DNA of 7,480 nt from Acidobacteriota bacterium. GTDB taxonomy: Bacteria > Acidobacteriota > Terriglobia > Terriglobales > Acidobacteriaceae. The notes under the pieces are model-generated. The model searched no databases and had not been told where the DNA came from. It was given only the letters and a program-made list of their open reading frames with translations. Positions 1 to 5,734 of this stretch are shown here, in pieces (the stretch's first letter is position 1; each line of letters starts with the position of its first letter). The stretch covers positions 1 to 7,480 of the forward strand of contig JAJZMO010000008.1 of the NCBI GenBank assembly GCA_021798235.1, written 5' to 3'. Made by a program: the position numbers and the translations under genes.

Positions 1-22
1 ATTTTTTCCGCAGCGCGCCGGA

Positions 23-31
23 TGCTATCAT
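23..31 (+). promoter_or_regulatory. Candidate extended -10 promoter element for the SRP RNA gene
   Basis: TGC followed by TATCAT (26-31) reads as an extended -10 element, with seven bases between it and the first base of the SRP RNA outer stem at 39. That is a normal distance to a transcription start. The expected -35 position (3-8) is a T-run with little likeness to TTGACA, so the call rests on the extended -10 and its spacing. The window edge cuts off anything further upstream. Confidence 0.35.
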
Positions 32-38
32 CATCTGT

Positions 39-135
39 GTGCCGGGACCTACGCGATGCAAGCCCGCCAACCCCGCCAGGTCCGGAAGGAAGCAACGGTA
101 ACGGGCCAATGCGTGCGCAGTAGGCTCCCCGGTAC
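39..135 (+). ncRNA. ffs: Small bacterial signal recognition particle RNA (4.5S type)
   Basis: This is the RNA scaffold that binds Ffh and targets ribosomes making membrane proteins to FtsY. The diagnostic part is the apical hairpin at 77-94: CAGG, then TCC-GGAA-GGA with a GNRA tetraloop, then AGCA. It matches the conserved Ffh-binding loop of 4.5S RNA. The ends close the molecule: 39-46 (GTGCCGGG) pairs with 128-135 (CCCGGTAC), including one G-U. Within the arms, 48-50 pairs with 122-124 and GCCCG at 62-66 pairs with CGGGC at 102-106. About 97 nt with no Alu domain is the usual Gram-negative-like short form. The exact ends are inferred from the outer stem. No clear T-tract terminator follows before fabH. 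Confidence 0.92.
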
Positions 136-203
136 ATATTTCCCGCCTGCATAGACATTCCCCGCCGCACTGCGTAACAATACGGGTTGGGTTCCACCCA
201 CAT

Positions 204-207
204 GGAG
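204..207 (+). promoter_or_regulatory. Ribosome binding site fixing a TTG start for fabH
   Basis: GGAG sits seven bases before the TTG codon at 215. The nearby ATGs at 202 and 222 are out of frame with FabH, so TTG is the best-supported start. A small hairpin (TGGGT 188-192, loop TCC, ACCCA 196-200) lies just upstream and leaves the site itself unpaired. Confidence 0.6.
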
Positions 208-214
208 CGATTGC

Positions 215-1231
215 TTGAACAATGACCTTCGTCCGCGCAGCCTTGTCCGCGCGCGGATTAGCGCCTTGGGCACCTATGTTCCGCCGCGTCTGCTAACCAA
301 CGCTGATTTGGAAAAGATGGTGGACACCAATGACGAGTGGATCACCACGCGCGTCGGCATCCGCGAACGCCACATTGTGGACAAGGGCGTGGCCACCAGC
401 GACTTGGCTACAGAGGCGGCACGCCGCTGCCTGGCTGAGCGCGGCATTGGCCCGGAAGAGATTGAGGCCATCATCGTCGCCACCGTTACGCCGGACATGC
501 TCTTCCCAGCCACGGCCTGCCTGGTGCAGCACAAGCTGGGCGCTACCGGAGCCTGGGGCTTTGATCTTTCTGCCGCGTGCAGCGGTTTCATCTTCGCGCT
601 GCAAACGGGAGCCAAGTTTATCGAGAGCGGCGCGCACAAAAAAGTGCTCGTCATCGGCGCGGATGTGATGTCGGCCATCATCAATTACAAGGACCGCACC
701 ACTTGCGTGCTCTTCGGCGACGGCGCGGGCGCGGTGTTGCTGGAGCCAGCCGCAGAAGGTGACGAAGGCATCATCGATTACGTGCATGAGGTGGATGGTT
801 CCGGAAGTTGCTCGCTATATATGCCCGGCGGCGGCAGCCTGCACCCGGCCAGCCACGAGACGGTGGATAAGAATATGCACTATATCCATCAGGAGGGCCA
901 GTCGGTCTACAAATTCGCCGTGCGCAAAATGGCCGAGGCTGCGGAAAAAGTTTTGCAGCGCAACGGACTGACCGCTGCCGAGATCAGCCTGCTGATTCCG
1001 CATCAGGCCAACAAACGCATCATTGATGCCGTTTCCGAGCGGCTCGGCCTGCGCCCAGAGCAGGTGGTCATCAACATTGAGCGTTATGGCAACACTACGG
1101 CGGCCACCATTCCGCTGGCCATGCAGACGGCGCGCGAAGAGCATCGCCTGAAGAAGGGCGACAAAGTCCTGCTCGCATCGGTGGGCGCAGGTTTCACTAT
1201 CGGTGCGTGCCTGCTGCGCTGGAGCATTTAA
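215..1231 (+). CDS. fabH: Beta-ketoacyl-ACP synthase III (FabH)
   Basis: FabH starts type II fatty-acid synthesis in the cytoplasm by condensing an acyl-CoA, usually acetyl-CoA or a branched starter, with malonyl-ACP to give a 3-oxoacyl-ACP. The 338 residues cover the full thiolase-fold family length. The Cys-His-Asn triad is visible: Cys122 in LSAACSGF, His263 in IPHQANKRI and Asn293 in [25 protein letters not shown] at 37-52 is the typical FabH N-terminal signature, and [14 protein letters not shown] closes the protein. The start is TTG with GGAG seven bases upstream. The first 11 residues extend beyond the E. coli protein, whose sequence aligns from about residue 12. The gene follows the SRP RNA and is followed by tRNA-Pro, with no fabD, fabG or acpP beside it, so it is not in a fab operon here. 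Starter specificity cannot be read from the sequence. Confidence 0.97.
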   Translation: MNNDLRPRSLVRARISALGTYVPPRLLTNADLEKMVDTNDEWITTRVGIRERHIVDKGVATSDLATEAARRCLAERGIGPEEIEAIIVATVTPDMLFPATACLVQHKLGATGAWGFDLSAACSGFIFALQTGAKFIESGAHKKVLVIGADVMSAIINYKDRTTCVLFGDGAGAVLLEPAAEGDEGIIDYVHEVDGSGSCSLYMPGGGSLHPASHETVDKNMHYIHQEGQSVYKFAVRKMAEAAEKVLQRNGLTAAEISLLIPHQANKRIIDAVSERLGLRPEQVVINIERYGNTTAATIPLAMQTAREEHRLKKGDKVLLASVGAGFTIGACLLRWSI

Positions 1232-1295
1232 CCGCGACGGATTCGAAGCAATTTCCATCATCGAATTCAGACGGTGGGTACTCGTGCAGGCACGG

Positions 1296-1301
1296 TACAA
1301 T
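1296..1301 (+). promoter_or_regulatory. Weak candidate -10 box upstream of tRNA-Pro
   Basis: TACAAT matches five of six bases of the TATAAT consensus and would give a leader of about 40 nt before the tRNA. No convincing -35 hexamer lies 16-18 bases upstream, and a rival (TTAAGA 1301-1306 with TATGGA 1326-1331, spacing 19) is equally weak. The 119-base fabH-tRNA gap holds nothing else recognisable. Confidence 0.2.
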
Positions 1302-1350
1302 TAAGAAGAGCTAGAGTTGTGGTTTTATGGATAGCTCGCACAGAGAATGT

Positions 1351-1427
1351 CGGGGCGTAGCGCAGTCTGGTAGCGCATCTGCTTTGGGAGCAGAGGGTCG
1401 GGGGTTCGAATCCCTCCGCCCCGACCA
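1351..1427 (+). tRNA. tRNA-Pro (anticodon TGG), CCA encoded
   Basis: The cloverleaf folds cleanly. The acceptor arms CGGGGCG (1351-1357) and CGCCCCG (1417-1423) pair perfectly, followed by discriminator A and an encoded CCA (1425-1427). The D stem is GCGC/GCGC. The anticodon stem TCTGC/GCAGA (1378-1382, 1390-1394) encloses the loop TTTGGGA with anticodon TGG at 1385-1387. The T arm carries the standard TTCGAAT loop. The wobble U of this proline tRNA can be expected to read CCA and CCG, and possibly more. Its 3' half, from 1382 through 1428, is repeated exactly at 2868-2914, as expected for integration of an element at the tRNA 3' end. The tRNA itself stays complete. No terminator hairpin follows it directly; the nearest is at 2922-2944, beyond the second copy. 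Confidence 0.97.
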
Positions 1428-1428
1428 T
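1382..1428 (+). repeat. 47-bp direct repeat, tRNA-linked copy (putative attL)
   Basis: This copy covers the end of the anticodon stem, the anticodon loop, T arm, acceptor 3' strand, CCA and one extra base of tRNA-Pro. It is identical over all 47 positions to 2868-2914. Identity stops sharply on both sides: TCTG against TATT before it, and TGAATC against GCACGT after it. In tRNA-site integration the copy attached to the intact tRNA carries the element's replacement 3' end, so this would be attL. Confidence 0.88.
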
Positions 1429-1429
1429 T

Positions 1430-1682
1430 GAATCAATTACTAAGCGCGTTCGCGCATCCTCTCGAAAATGCACTGTAGCGAATACAGTAGCGGGTGCGTG
1501 TCTTTTGCTTGTTGCGCTGCCTCTCAGTGTCGTGTTGGCTCCGTACTGGCTGGGAGTTCTTTCGGCGGTAACATTCGCGAGAAAACATTCATCACCGCAT
1601 CTTCGCTGGGGTGAACGTACCGGGCACGCCAGTCACGGCAGCATTGATTGGATGGTGCATTAACCTTGGGTCAAGAGCCTGA
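1430..1682 (+). pseudogene. Possible frameshifted remnant of a membrane permease
   Basis: Two overlapping plus-strand frames give pieces that look like one broken membrane protein. One frame, open from within the tRNA to the stop at 1661-1663, contains a hydrophobic run (ACLLLVALPLSVVLAPYWLG) followed by VLSAVTFARK. The other, 1572-1682, reads ENIHHRIFAGVNVPGTPV and then TAALIGWCINLG. Joined by a frameshift near 1575-1585, they resemble the loop-plus-helix of APC-type amino-acid permeases, where a variant of ARxGxxPRIFARVNxxGTPV is common. This likeness is from memory and the piece covers only a small part of such a protein. There is no plausible intact start or ribosome site, so it is a relic if it is real at all. 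Confidence 0.22.
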
Positions 1683-2002
1683 TAGAGACAGCAGCGCTGC
1701 ACCATGAGGCGACCGGCAAGAGAATGGAAAGCTGCTTTGCGAGTGTCGTTCGAGGAATGAGCTTTTTACTATTGCTAATCAATTTTTTTCGGAAGCGAAA
1801 TAGCGTAAACGCTACGCTGTCAGGAATGTAACGCCAATCGCCGCAGTGAGAATGCGATTTCGGCGCTCACGCTGCTTCACCTCTATCGCATCGCATTGCA
1901 CATTGTGCAGACGCTGCACCCGGATGAAGGCCAGGCATATCTGGTTCGCGCAGATTGAAATCCTTGCGCCTGTGCATCCGTGGCTGGTGCAGACGGCCTT
2001 AT
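1683..2002. other. Non-coding or degraded stretch inside the insert
   Basis: No intact gene is visible. One plus-strand frame (about 1810-1959) gives an ordinary-looking peptide piece containing ISALTLLHLYRIALHIVQTL and then HPDEGQAYLVRAD, but it has no start or ribosome site. A 35-codon frame at 1724-1831 encodes a short hydrophobic peptide, also without support. TAGCGT-AA-ACGCTA (1801-1814) is a small near-palindrome. The whole reads like decayed coding DNA of unknown origin. Confidence 0.4.
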
Positions 2003-2563
2003 TTACTTTTGGCTGCGGAGCCATGTAATCGCTTGCTCTGCACTTTTGTCGGATGGGAAAACTGGATAAATGCAATGCTCAATTTTTCCATCGCGGAGGA
2101 AAAGAGTGATTCGCTTGAGCAAGCGAACGCCCTGTACCTCCATGGTGGGTAGGCGTAGTCGATTACACAGTTCAAATTTTTCGTCGCTCAAAACCGGAAA
2201 AGGCAAGTGCAGTCTCTCTGCCATTTCCTTCTGATAGGCCGTGCTCTGAGTACTCAATCCGTAAACTTGCACGCCCAGCGAAGACAGTTCCTCATAGTGG
2301 TCGCGAAAGGCACAGGCCTGCGGCGTACAACCGCGTGCCCCAGGAATTGCGTCCCACCCCTCCGGAAGCGCAACGCCGGGAACGCCGGTCATTGGATAGC
2401 CATAGAGCACAGTTCGTCTAGAACCTAGTTCGTCGAGTCGAATCTGCCCACCCAGAGTAGTAGCAAGCGAAATCGCTGGAAGAGTCGTACCTACAAGATG
2501 GTCAGCCGCTCCGTCGTCTTGCGGCACGGGAAGATCGCGGGGAAGTTCGCTCAATATAGCCAT
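2003..2563 (-). CDS. PrxQ/BCP-like peroxiredoxin (AhpC/TSA family)
   Basis: This is a cytoplasmic thiol peroxidase expected to reduce hydrogen peroxide and organic hydroperoxides, recycled by thioredoxin or a similar donor. Of 186 residues, about 20-180 form the thioredoxin-fold domain. Cys79 in ARGCTPQAC is the peroxidatic candidate. Cys84, five residues later, matches the C-x4-C resolving position of PrxQ/BCP. The tail, KRITLFLRDGKIEHCIYPVF followed by WLRSQK, parallels the E. coli Bcp C-terminus, with Arg151 at the conserved active-site position. In classical PrxQ the proline of YPxxxTPGCT lies six residues before the cysteine; here Pro57 and Cys79 are 22 apart, owing to a Gly/Pro-rich loop insertion also known in a minor Prx subgroup. 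There is no N-terminal signal. No strong ribosome site precedes the ATG at 2563. It is the only intact gene in the tRNA-Pro insert and points back toward the tRNA. Confidence 0.9.
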   Translation of the reverse strand: MAILSELPRDLPVPQDDGAADHLVGTTLPAISLATTLGGQIRLDELGSRRTVLYGYPMTGVPGVALPEGWDAIPGARGCTPQACAFRDHYEELSSLGVQVYGLSTQSTAYQKEMAERLHLPFPVLSDEKFELCNRLRLPTMEVQGVRLLKRITLFLRDGKIEHCIYPVFPSDKSAEQAITWLRSQK

Positions 2564-2867
2564 ATTTCATACTAGCAATCTTCATCCACTATTGCTTCGG
2601 GATCAGCAGCGTTTTTGCGTCGTTGATCCTAAGGTGTACAAATTTCGCGAATTTGAAGATATTTCCGCACAGTTTTGCTTTCGGATAGCACATGATCTCG
2701 GCAGAAAGGTTCATTGGCCTGCCCGATGTTTTGTACCCGTGGGATCGTTAGTCTAGCGCAGTTATCGGTGTAGATAGGCGTGTATGGGTTGGAAGCGACG
2801 AGGCTTAAACCTTTGAAATATGAGGGCAGCAAATTGAGTACAAACCGACACTAATCGCCGGGCTATT
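2564..2867. other. Gene-poor stretch between the peroxiredoxin start and the second repeat copy
   Basis: These 304 bases hold no recognisable gene. A 67-codon minus-strand frame (2629-2832) and an ATG-less plus-strand frame (about 2575-2757) are open, but neither shows a ribosome site, a known motif or a convincing composition. The peroxiredoxin promoter must lie here on the minus strand, but no clear -35/-10 pair could be picked out. No piece resembling the C-terminus of a tyrosine recombinase was seen next to the repeat. Confidence 0.4.
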
Positions 2868-2914
2868 CTTTGGGAGCAGAGGGTCGGGGGTTCGAATCCC
2901 TCCGCCCCGACCAT
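2868..2914 (+). repeat. 47-bp direct repeat, distal copy: orphan tRNA-Pro 3' end (putative attR)
   Basis: This is an exact copy of 1382-1428, holding the anticodon loop, T arm, acceptor 3' strand and CCA of tRNA-Pro without any 5' half, so it cannot make a tRNA. In the integration model it is the host's original tRNA end, displaced by the insert. The terminator-like hairpin starting eight bases later supports that reading. Confidence 0.88.
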
Positions 2915-2921
2915 GCACGTT

Positions 2922-2944
2922 AATCTGGATTTCTCAGATTTTTT
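2922..2944 (+). terminator. Rho-independent terminator, probably the original tRNA-Pro terminator
   Basis: AATCTG (2922-2927) pairs with CAGATT (2935-2940) around a seven-base loop, with one more possible G-U pair, and a run of six T (2939-2944) follows on the plus strand. It lies seven bases past the orphan tRNA end, the normal place for a tRNA terminator. It is also seven bases past the GH3 stop codon, but read from that side the hairpin lacks a T-tract, so its clear direction is plus. The stem is short and AT-rich, so strength is uncertain. Confidence 0.6.
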
Positions 2945-2950
2945 CAGCCA

Positions 2951-5143
2951 CTATTCCACCTGCACCGTCGCGGTTAGCGGCAGATGCGCGGACGAGTCGC
3001 CCGCCATCAGACGCACCGGCCCCGGCTCCACGCGCAGGCTTTGGCTCTTCGTATCCCAGTAGGCCAACCGCGAGGCTGGCAACGAAATCGTCACGGTCGT
3101 TGTTTGGCCCGCAGCCACATGCACGCGCTCGAAGCCTTCCAGCTCTTCGCGCGGACGCTGCACGGTCGAGTGCGGATAGGCCACATACAACTGCACCACC
3201 GCATCGCCGTCGCGGCTGCCGGTGTTGGCCACGTCCACACTCACCGTCACGGTGCCGTTTTTGGCCAGCCGCTTCGCGCTGGTCTTCAGGTGGGAGTATT
3301 GAAAGGTCGTATAGCTCAGTCCGTAGCCAAAGGGATACAGCGGCGCGCCCTTGAAGTACATATACGTGTGGCCGTCGCGGATGTTGTAGTCCATCATTGG
3401 CGGCTCCTGATCCAAAGACGCTGGCCAGGTTGTCACCAAGTGTCCGCCCGGGTTGTACTCGCCAAAAAGCACCTGCGCCAAGGCGGTTCCTTCGTCTTGG
3501 GAAGCATGGGCCATGTGCAGAATCGCGGGCACGTTGGCCTGCGTCCAGCGGATCGCATACGGAAAGCTGGAGATCAACAGCACGACGGTTTTTGGATTGA
3601 CCGCGAACACCTGCTTGATCAGTTGCTCCTGCTCCAGATGAATGCTTTCTCTGTCGCGGCCCTCGCGTCCGTCGCTGGCCACGGTGCAGGGAAGTGTGAC
3701 GCCGGTTCCATCTTTGTCGCTGTACCAATCGTGCTGCATATCCGGCCCGCAGGTGGGATCGTTGCCGACAAAAACCACGGCCACGTCCGACTTGCGCGCT
3801 GCGTTGACCGCCGCATTGCCCAGTTCACTCTGCGCGTAGTTGACGGTGACGCCCGCGCCCACTTCTTTCTGAATGCCTTGCAGCGGCGTCACCGCGTAGG
3901 GCGGCGTGCCGCCATACCAATCCCAGTGCACGGAATTGGCCAGCGCACCAATCACCGCGATCGAGTGAATCGCATGTTTGTCGAGCGGCAGAAAATTTTT
4001 GTCATTCTTCAACAGCACCACCGACTCCAGCGCCATTTGCCGGGAGACGCTGCGGTCGCGCTCCGTGTTCCATGGCTCCGTGCCATCGTGAATTTTTGTG
4101 TATGGCACCATCTCCGGCGGGTCCAGCAGGCCCAGCTTCAGAGCGATGCGGAATTTGCGCGCCAGCGCTTCATCCAGGTCCGATTCCTTCAGTGAGCCAT
4201 CCTTCAACGCCGCCTGCGCTCCATCGGCGTACTTGTCCAGAAATTGATTGATGCCCGCGTGGATGCAGGCCACCACCGCCGCCTCTTGATTGGGAAAGAG
4301 ATGGCGCGGATTGACCAGCAGCGATACTGCGCCGCCATCGCTGGAGACCACATCCACGCCCCACTTGGGAATCACCAAGCTGCGCAGAATCGGATTGACG
4401 GCCATCGCCGTGCCATTCCAAGCGTTGTAGGAGGCCATCACGGCCTTGGCTCCGCCCTGCTCAAATCCCATGCGGAAGGGAACCGAGTAGTATTCCCAAA
4501 ACAGACGCTGATCAAAATTGGAAGAGGAGATGTTGCGGTGATCCTCATTTTCATTGGCGAGAAAATGTTTCAGCAGCGCCGCCGCTTGCCAGTAGTTGGG
4601 GTCGTCGCCCTGCAAGCCATGGATGAAGGCGACGGCCATCGTGCCATTGAAGAAAGGGTCTTCGCCGTAAACTTCCTCGCTGCGTCCCCAGCGCGGATCG
4701 CGCGCCAAGTCGGATTGCGGCCCCCACAGCATCAAAATCTGGCGGTCATACTTGGGCGTTTGCGTAATGTAGCGCGCTTCGTAGCCCTCAACGTCGGCAG
4801 CCTTCTGCACCAGCGCCGGGTCCCAGGATTCGCCCATGCCCACTGGTTGCGGAAATTGCGTGGTCGGGATCGGTTGCAGCTTGCCGCGCGGCTGCCGCTG
4901 CACCACGCCGTGGATGCCCTCGGAGCTGCCAATGTTCGGCACGCCCAGCCGTGGCACGCCGGTCTTGGTGCCCAGGCAGTCGATCTTCTCCTGCACCGTC
5001 ATCAGCGACAACAGATTGTGAATGCGCTCATCAGCGGGCAGCTTGGGATCGTTGAACGGGTACTTCGGCGCAGTGGCCGCCAGCGTTGGAAGCGCCGCCA
5101 GAATCAGAGTGCTGAACAGAAAGCTGCAACGATTCATTTTCAT
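2951..5143 (-). CDS. Secreted glycoside hydrolase family 3 protein (beta-glucosidase/beta-xylosidase type)
   Basis: This is a retaining exo-glycosidase expected to release glucose or xylose from oligosaccharides outside the cytoplasm. The 730-residue protein starts at ATG 5143, with AGGCGGA six bases upstream. A longer in-frame start at 5215 would put 24 polar residues before the signal peptide and is less likely. Residues 1-23 are a signal peptide (basic start, hydrophobic core, LAA). The GH3 N-terminal barrel holds RDPRWGRSEEVYGEDP (149-164), KHF (192-194) and the nucleophile region SSDGG with Asp269. The C-terminal domain (about 370-615) holds EGRDRESIHLEQEQ, where Glu494 is the acid/base candidate, then GGHLVTTWP and PFGYGLSYTTF. 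A fibronectin-III-like domain (about 628-728) ends it. The stretch 462-490, before Glu494, carries Cys465 and Cys486, a possible disulfide. No transporter, regulator or second glycosidase lies next to it. Exact substrate is not readable. Confidence 0.95.
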   Translation of the reverse strand: MKMNRCSFLFSTLILAALPTLAATAPKYPFNDPKLPADERIHNLLSLMTVQEKIDCLGTKTGVPRLGVPNIGSSEGIHGVVQRQPRGKLQPIPTTQFPQPVGMGESWDPALVQKAADVEGYEARYITQTPKYDRQILMLWGPQSDLARDPRWGRSEEVYGEDPFFNGTMAVAFIHGLQGDDPNYWQAAALLKHFLANENEDHRNISSSNFDQRLFWEYYSVPFRMGFEQGGAKAVMASYNAWNGTAMAVNPILRSLVIPKWGVDVVSSDGGAVSLLVNPRHLFPNQEAAVVACIHAGINQFLDKYADGAQAALKDGSLKESDLDEALARKFRIALKLGLLDPPEMVPYTKIHDGTEPWNTERDRSVSRQMALESVVLLKNDKNFLPLDKHAIHSIAVIGALANSVHWDWYGGTPPYAVTPLQGIQKEVGAGVTVNYAQSELGNAAVNAARKSDVAVVFVGNDPTCGPDMQHDWYSDKDGTGVTLPCTVASDGREGRDRESIHLEQEQLIKQVFAVNPKTVVLLISSFPYAIRWTQANVPAILHMAHASQDEGTALAQVLFGEYNPGGHLVTTWPASLDQEPPMMDYNIRDGHTYMYFKGAPLYPFGYGLSYTTFQYSHLKTSAKRLAKNGTVTVSVDVANTGSRDGDAVVQLYVAYPHSTVQRPREELEGFERVHVAAGQTTTVTISLPASRLAYWDTKSQSLRVEPGPVRLMAGDSSAHLPLTATVQVE

Positions 5144-5170
5144 CGAGGATCCGCCTGAGGGATTTTGCGC

Positions 5171-5196
5171 GGAACCTGCACGCGCTCTACGGTTCC
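5171..5196. promoter_or_regulatory. Inverted repeat upstream of the GH3 gene
   Basis: GGAACC (5171-5176) and GGTTCC (5191-5196) are perfect inverted arms separated by 14 bases, so their centres lie 20 bp apart, about two helical turns. The repeat sits 28-53 bases before the GH3 start codon. It could be an operator or a leader hairpin. Six-base arms in GC-rich DNA are easily met by chance, and no regulator gene is nearby. Confidence 0.2.
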
Positions 5197-5345
5197 GCTG
5201 GCCTGCATGGGGCAACCTGCAAGCGCACCAAGACTACCATGCTGTGCAGTGCGATGACTGAAAAAAATGGAGAGAAACTACGGCGGGAGAGACGGCTGAG
5301 GGAAAAAGATCCTTGCCCGTTCCAACGCTTGCCAGAGCATGCGCA

Positions 5346-5374
5346 TTGCACCCATGCAAAAACTGGCATATACT
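5346..5374 (+). promoter_or_regulatory. Sigma70-type promoter for rpmB
   Basis: TTGCAC (5346-5351) and TATACT (5369-5374) are separated by 17 bases, the ideal spacing. The -10 box matches five of six consensus bases, and the -35 box keeps the key TTG. Transcription would start near 5381, giving a leader of about 60 nt before the L28 start codon at 5442. The rest of the 298-base gap toward the GH3 gene holds no other gene. Confidence 0.65.
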
Positions 5375-5441
5375 TAGAAATTGGTGCTGGCACGGGTTTC
5401 TGTGCTGGCGCATCCTCAACCAACAGACAGGATTCGACGCC

Positions 5442-5630
5442 ATGGCACAGATTTGTGATGTTTGCGGCAAGAAGCCGCAGTTTGGCAACAATATCTCTCA
5501 CGCACACAACGTGAGCCGTAGACGCTGGAATATCAATTTGCACACCGTGAAGGCAAAGGTAGACGGCGGCAACAAGCGCGTGCGCGTTTGCACGGGATGC
5601 ATCAAGTCCGGCAAGGTCGCAAAGGCATAG
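5442..5630 (+). CDS. rpmB: 50S ribosomal protein L28 (bL28), zinc-binding four-cysteine form
   Basis: L28 is a small protein of the large ribosomal subunit. The 62 residues begin MAQICDVCGKKPQFGNNISH, the usual L28 opening, and continue with HNVSRRRWNINL. Cys5/Cys8 and Cys50/Cys53 form two CxxC pairs, the zinc-ribbon C+ version; bacteria that also carry a C- paralogue often control that pair by zinc status. The start is ATG at 5442 with AGGA nine bases before it. The frame stays open upstream to 5313, but family length and the conserved N-terminus fix the start. It has its own promoter and no rpmG beside it. It converges with the Gly-rich gene across a 53-nt palindrome. Confidence 0.97.
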   Translation: MAQICDVCGKKPQFGNNISHAHNVSRRRWNINLHTVKAKVDGGNKRVRVCTGCIKSGKVAKA

Positions 5631-5670
5631 GATTCAGCCGTTGCCGTTTCTCGCGGATTGGATTCAGTAA

Positions 5671-5723
5671 GCACACAAGCAAAGAGCAGGTTGGCTTAGC
5701 CAACCTGCTCTTTGCTTGTGTGC
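5671..5723. terminator. 53-nt perfect palindrome between convergent genes, probable bidirectional terminator
   Basis: Arms of 25 bases (5671-5695 and 5699-5723) are perfectly complementary around a three-base TTA centre. The structure starts 40 bases after the rpmB stop and ends 11 bases before the stop codon of the minus-strand Gly-rich gene, where a shared terminator is expected. Neither side has a clear T-tract, so it is not a textbook intrinsic terminator. It may instead block RNA polymerase read-through by stem strength or protect the mRNA 3' ends. Confidence 0.7.
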
Positions 5724-5734
5724 AGGGGCGAACG

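Larger units (their letters stand above)
1382..2914. mobile_element. Small decayed element integrated at tRNA-Pro, carrying a peroxiredoxin gene
   Basis: The boundaries are the 47-bp direct repeats 1382-1428 and 2868-2914, giving a repeat unit of 1486 bp. An exact copy of a tRNA 3' end downstream of the intact tRNA is the hallmark of tyrosine-recombinase integration. The interior is more AT-rich than the flanking fabH and GH3 genes and has poor coding density. It holds one intact gene (2003-2563), frame-broken pieces at 1430-1960 and an empty stretch at 2564-2867. No integrase, excisionase or replication gene is present, so it cannot move by itself. It could be a deletion remnant of a larger island or a minimal passenger that uses an integrase in trans. 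Duplication of the tRNA end by ordinary recombination cannot be ruled out. Confidence 0.65.

Noticed and set aside
274..787. Minus-strand frames of 136 and 164 codons inside fabH
   Set aside because: They are antisense shadows of an unambiguous fabH and have no ribosome site or motif.
1267..1473. 68-codon minus-strand frame covering tRNA-Pro
   Set aside because: It is antisense to a structural RNA gene. Its [20 protein letters not shown] segment is the well-known spurious peptide produced by translating antisense of tRNAs.
1812..2075. 87-codon minus-strand frame overlapping the peroxiredoxin 3' end
   Set aside because: It overlaps the confident peroxiredoxin gene in another frame, shows no recognisable motif and has no ribosome site.
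2868..2914. Second tRNA-Pro gene
   Set aside because: Only the 3' half is present. The sequence before 2868 shows no acceptor 5' strand, D arm or 5' anticodon stem, so it is an attachment-site copy and not a functional tRNA.
1351..2914. CRISPR array or defence system
   Set aside because: The only repeat is the two-copy tRNA segment 1486 bp apart. There are no regularly spaced short repeats and no cas-like or nuclease genes.
2934..3728. 264-codon minus-strand frame overlapping the GH3 3' end
   Set aside because: It lies in another frame of the same strand inside GH3 and gives an Arg/Gly-rich product typical of a shifted frame. There is no sign that GH3 itself is frameshifted.
2984..5158. Two long plus-strand frames (2984-4195 and 4244-5158) opposite the GH3 gene
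   Set aside because: They are shadows of a high-GC coding gene. Their His/Arg-rich products show no domain, and the GH3 frame explains the whole region.
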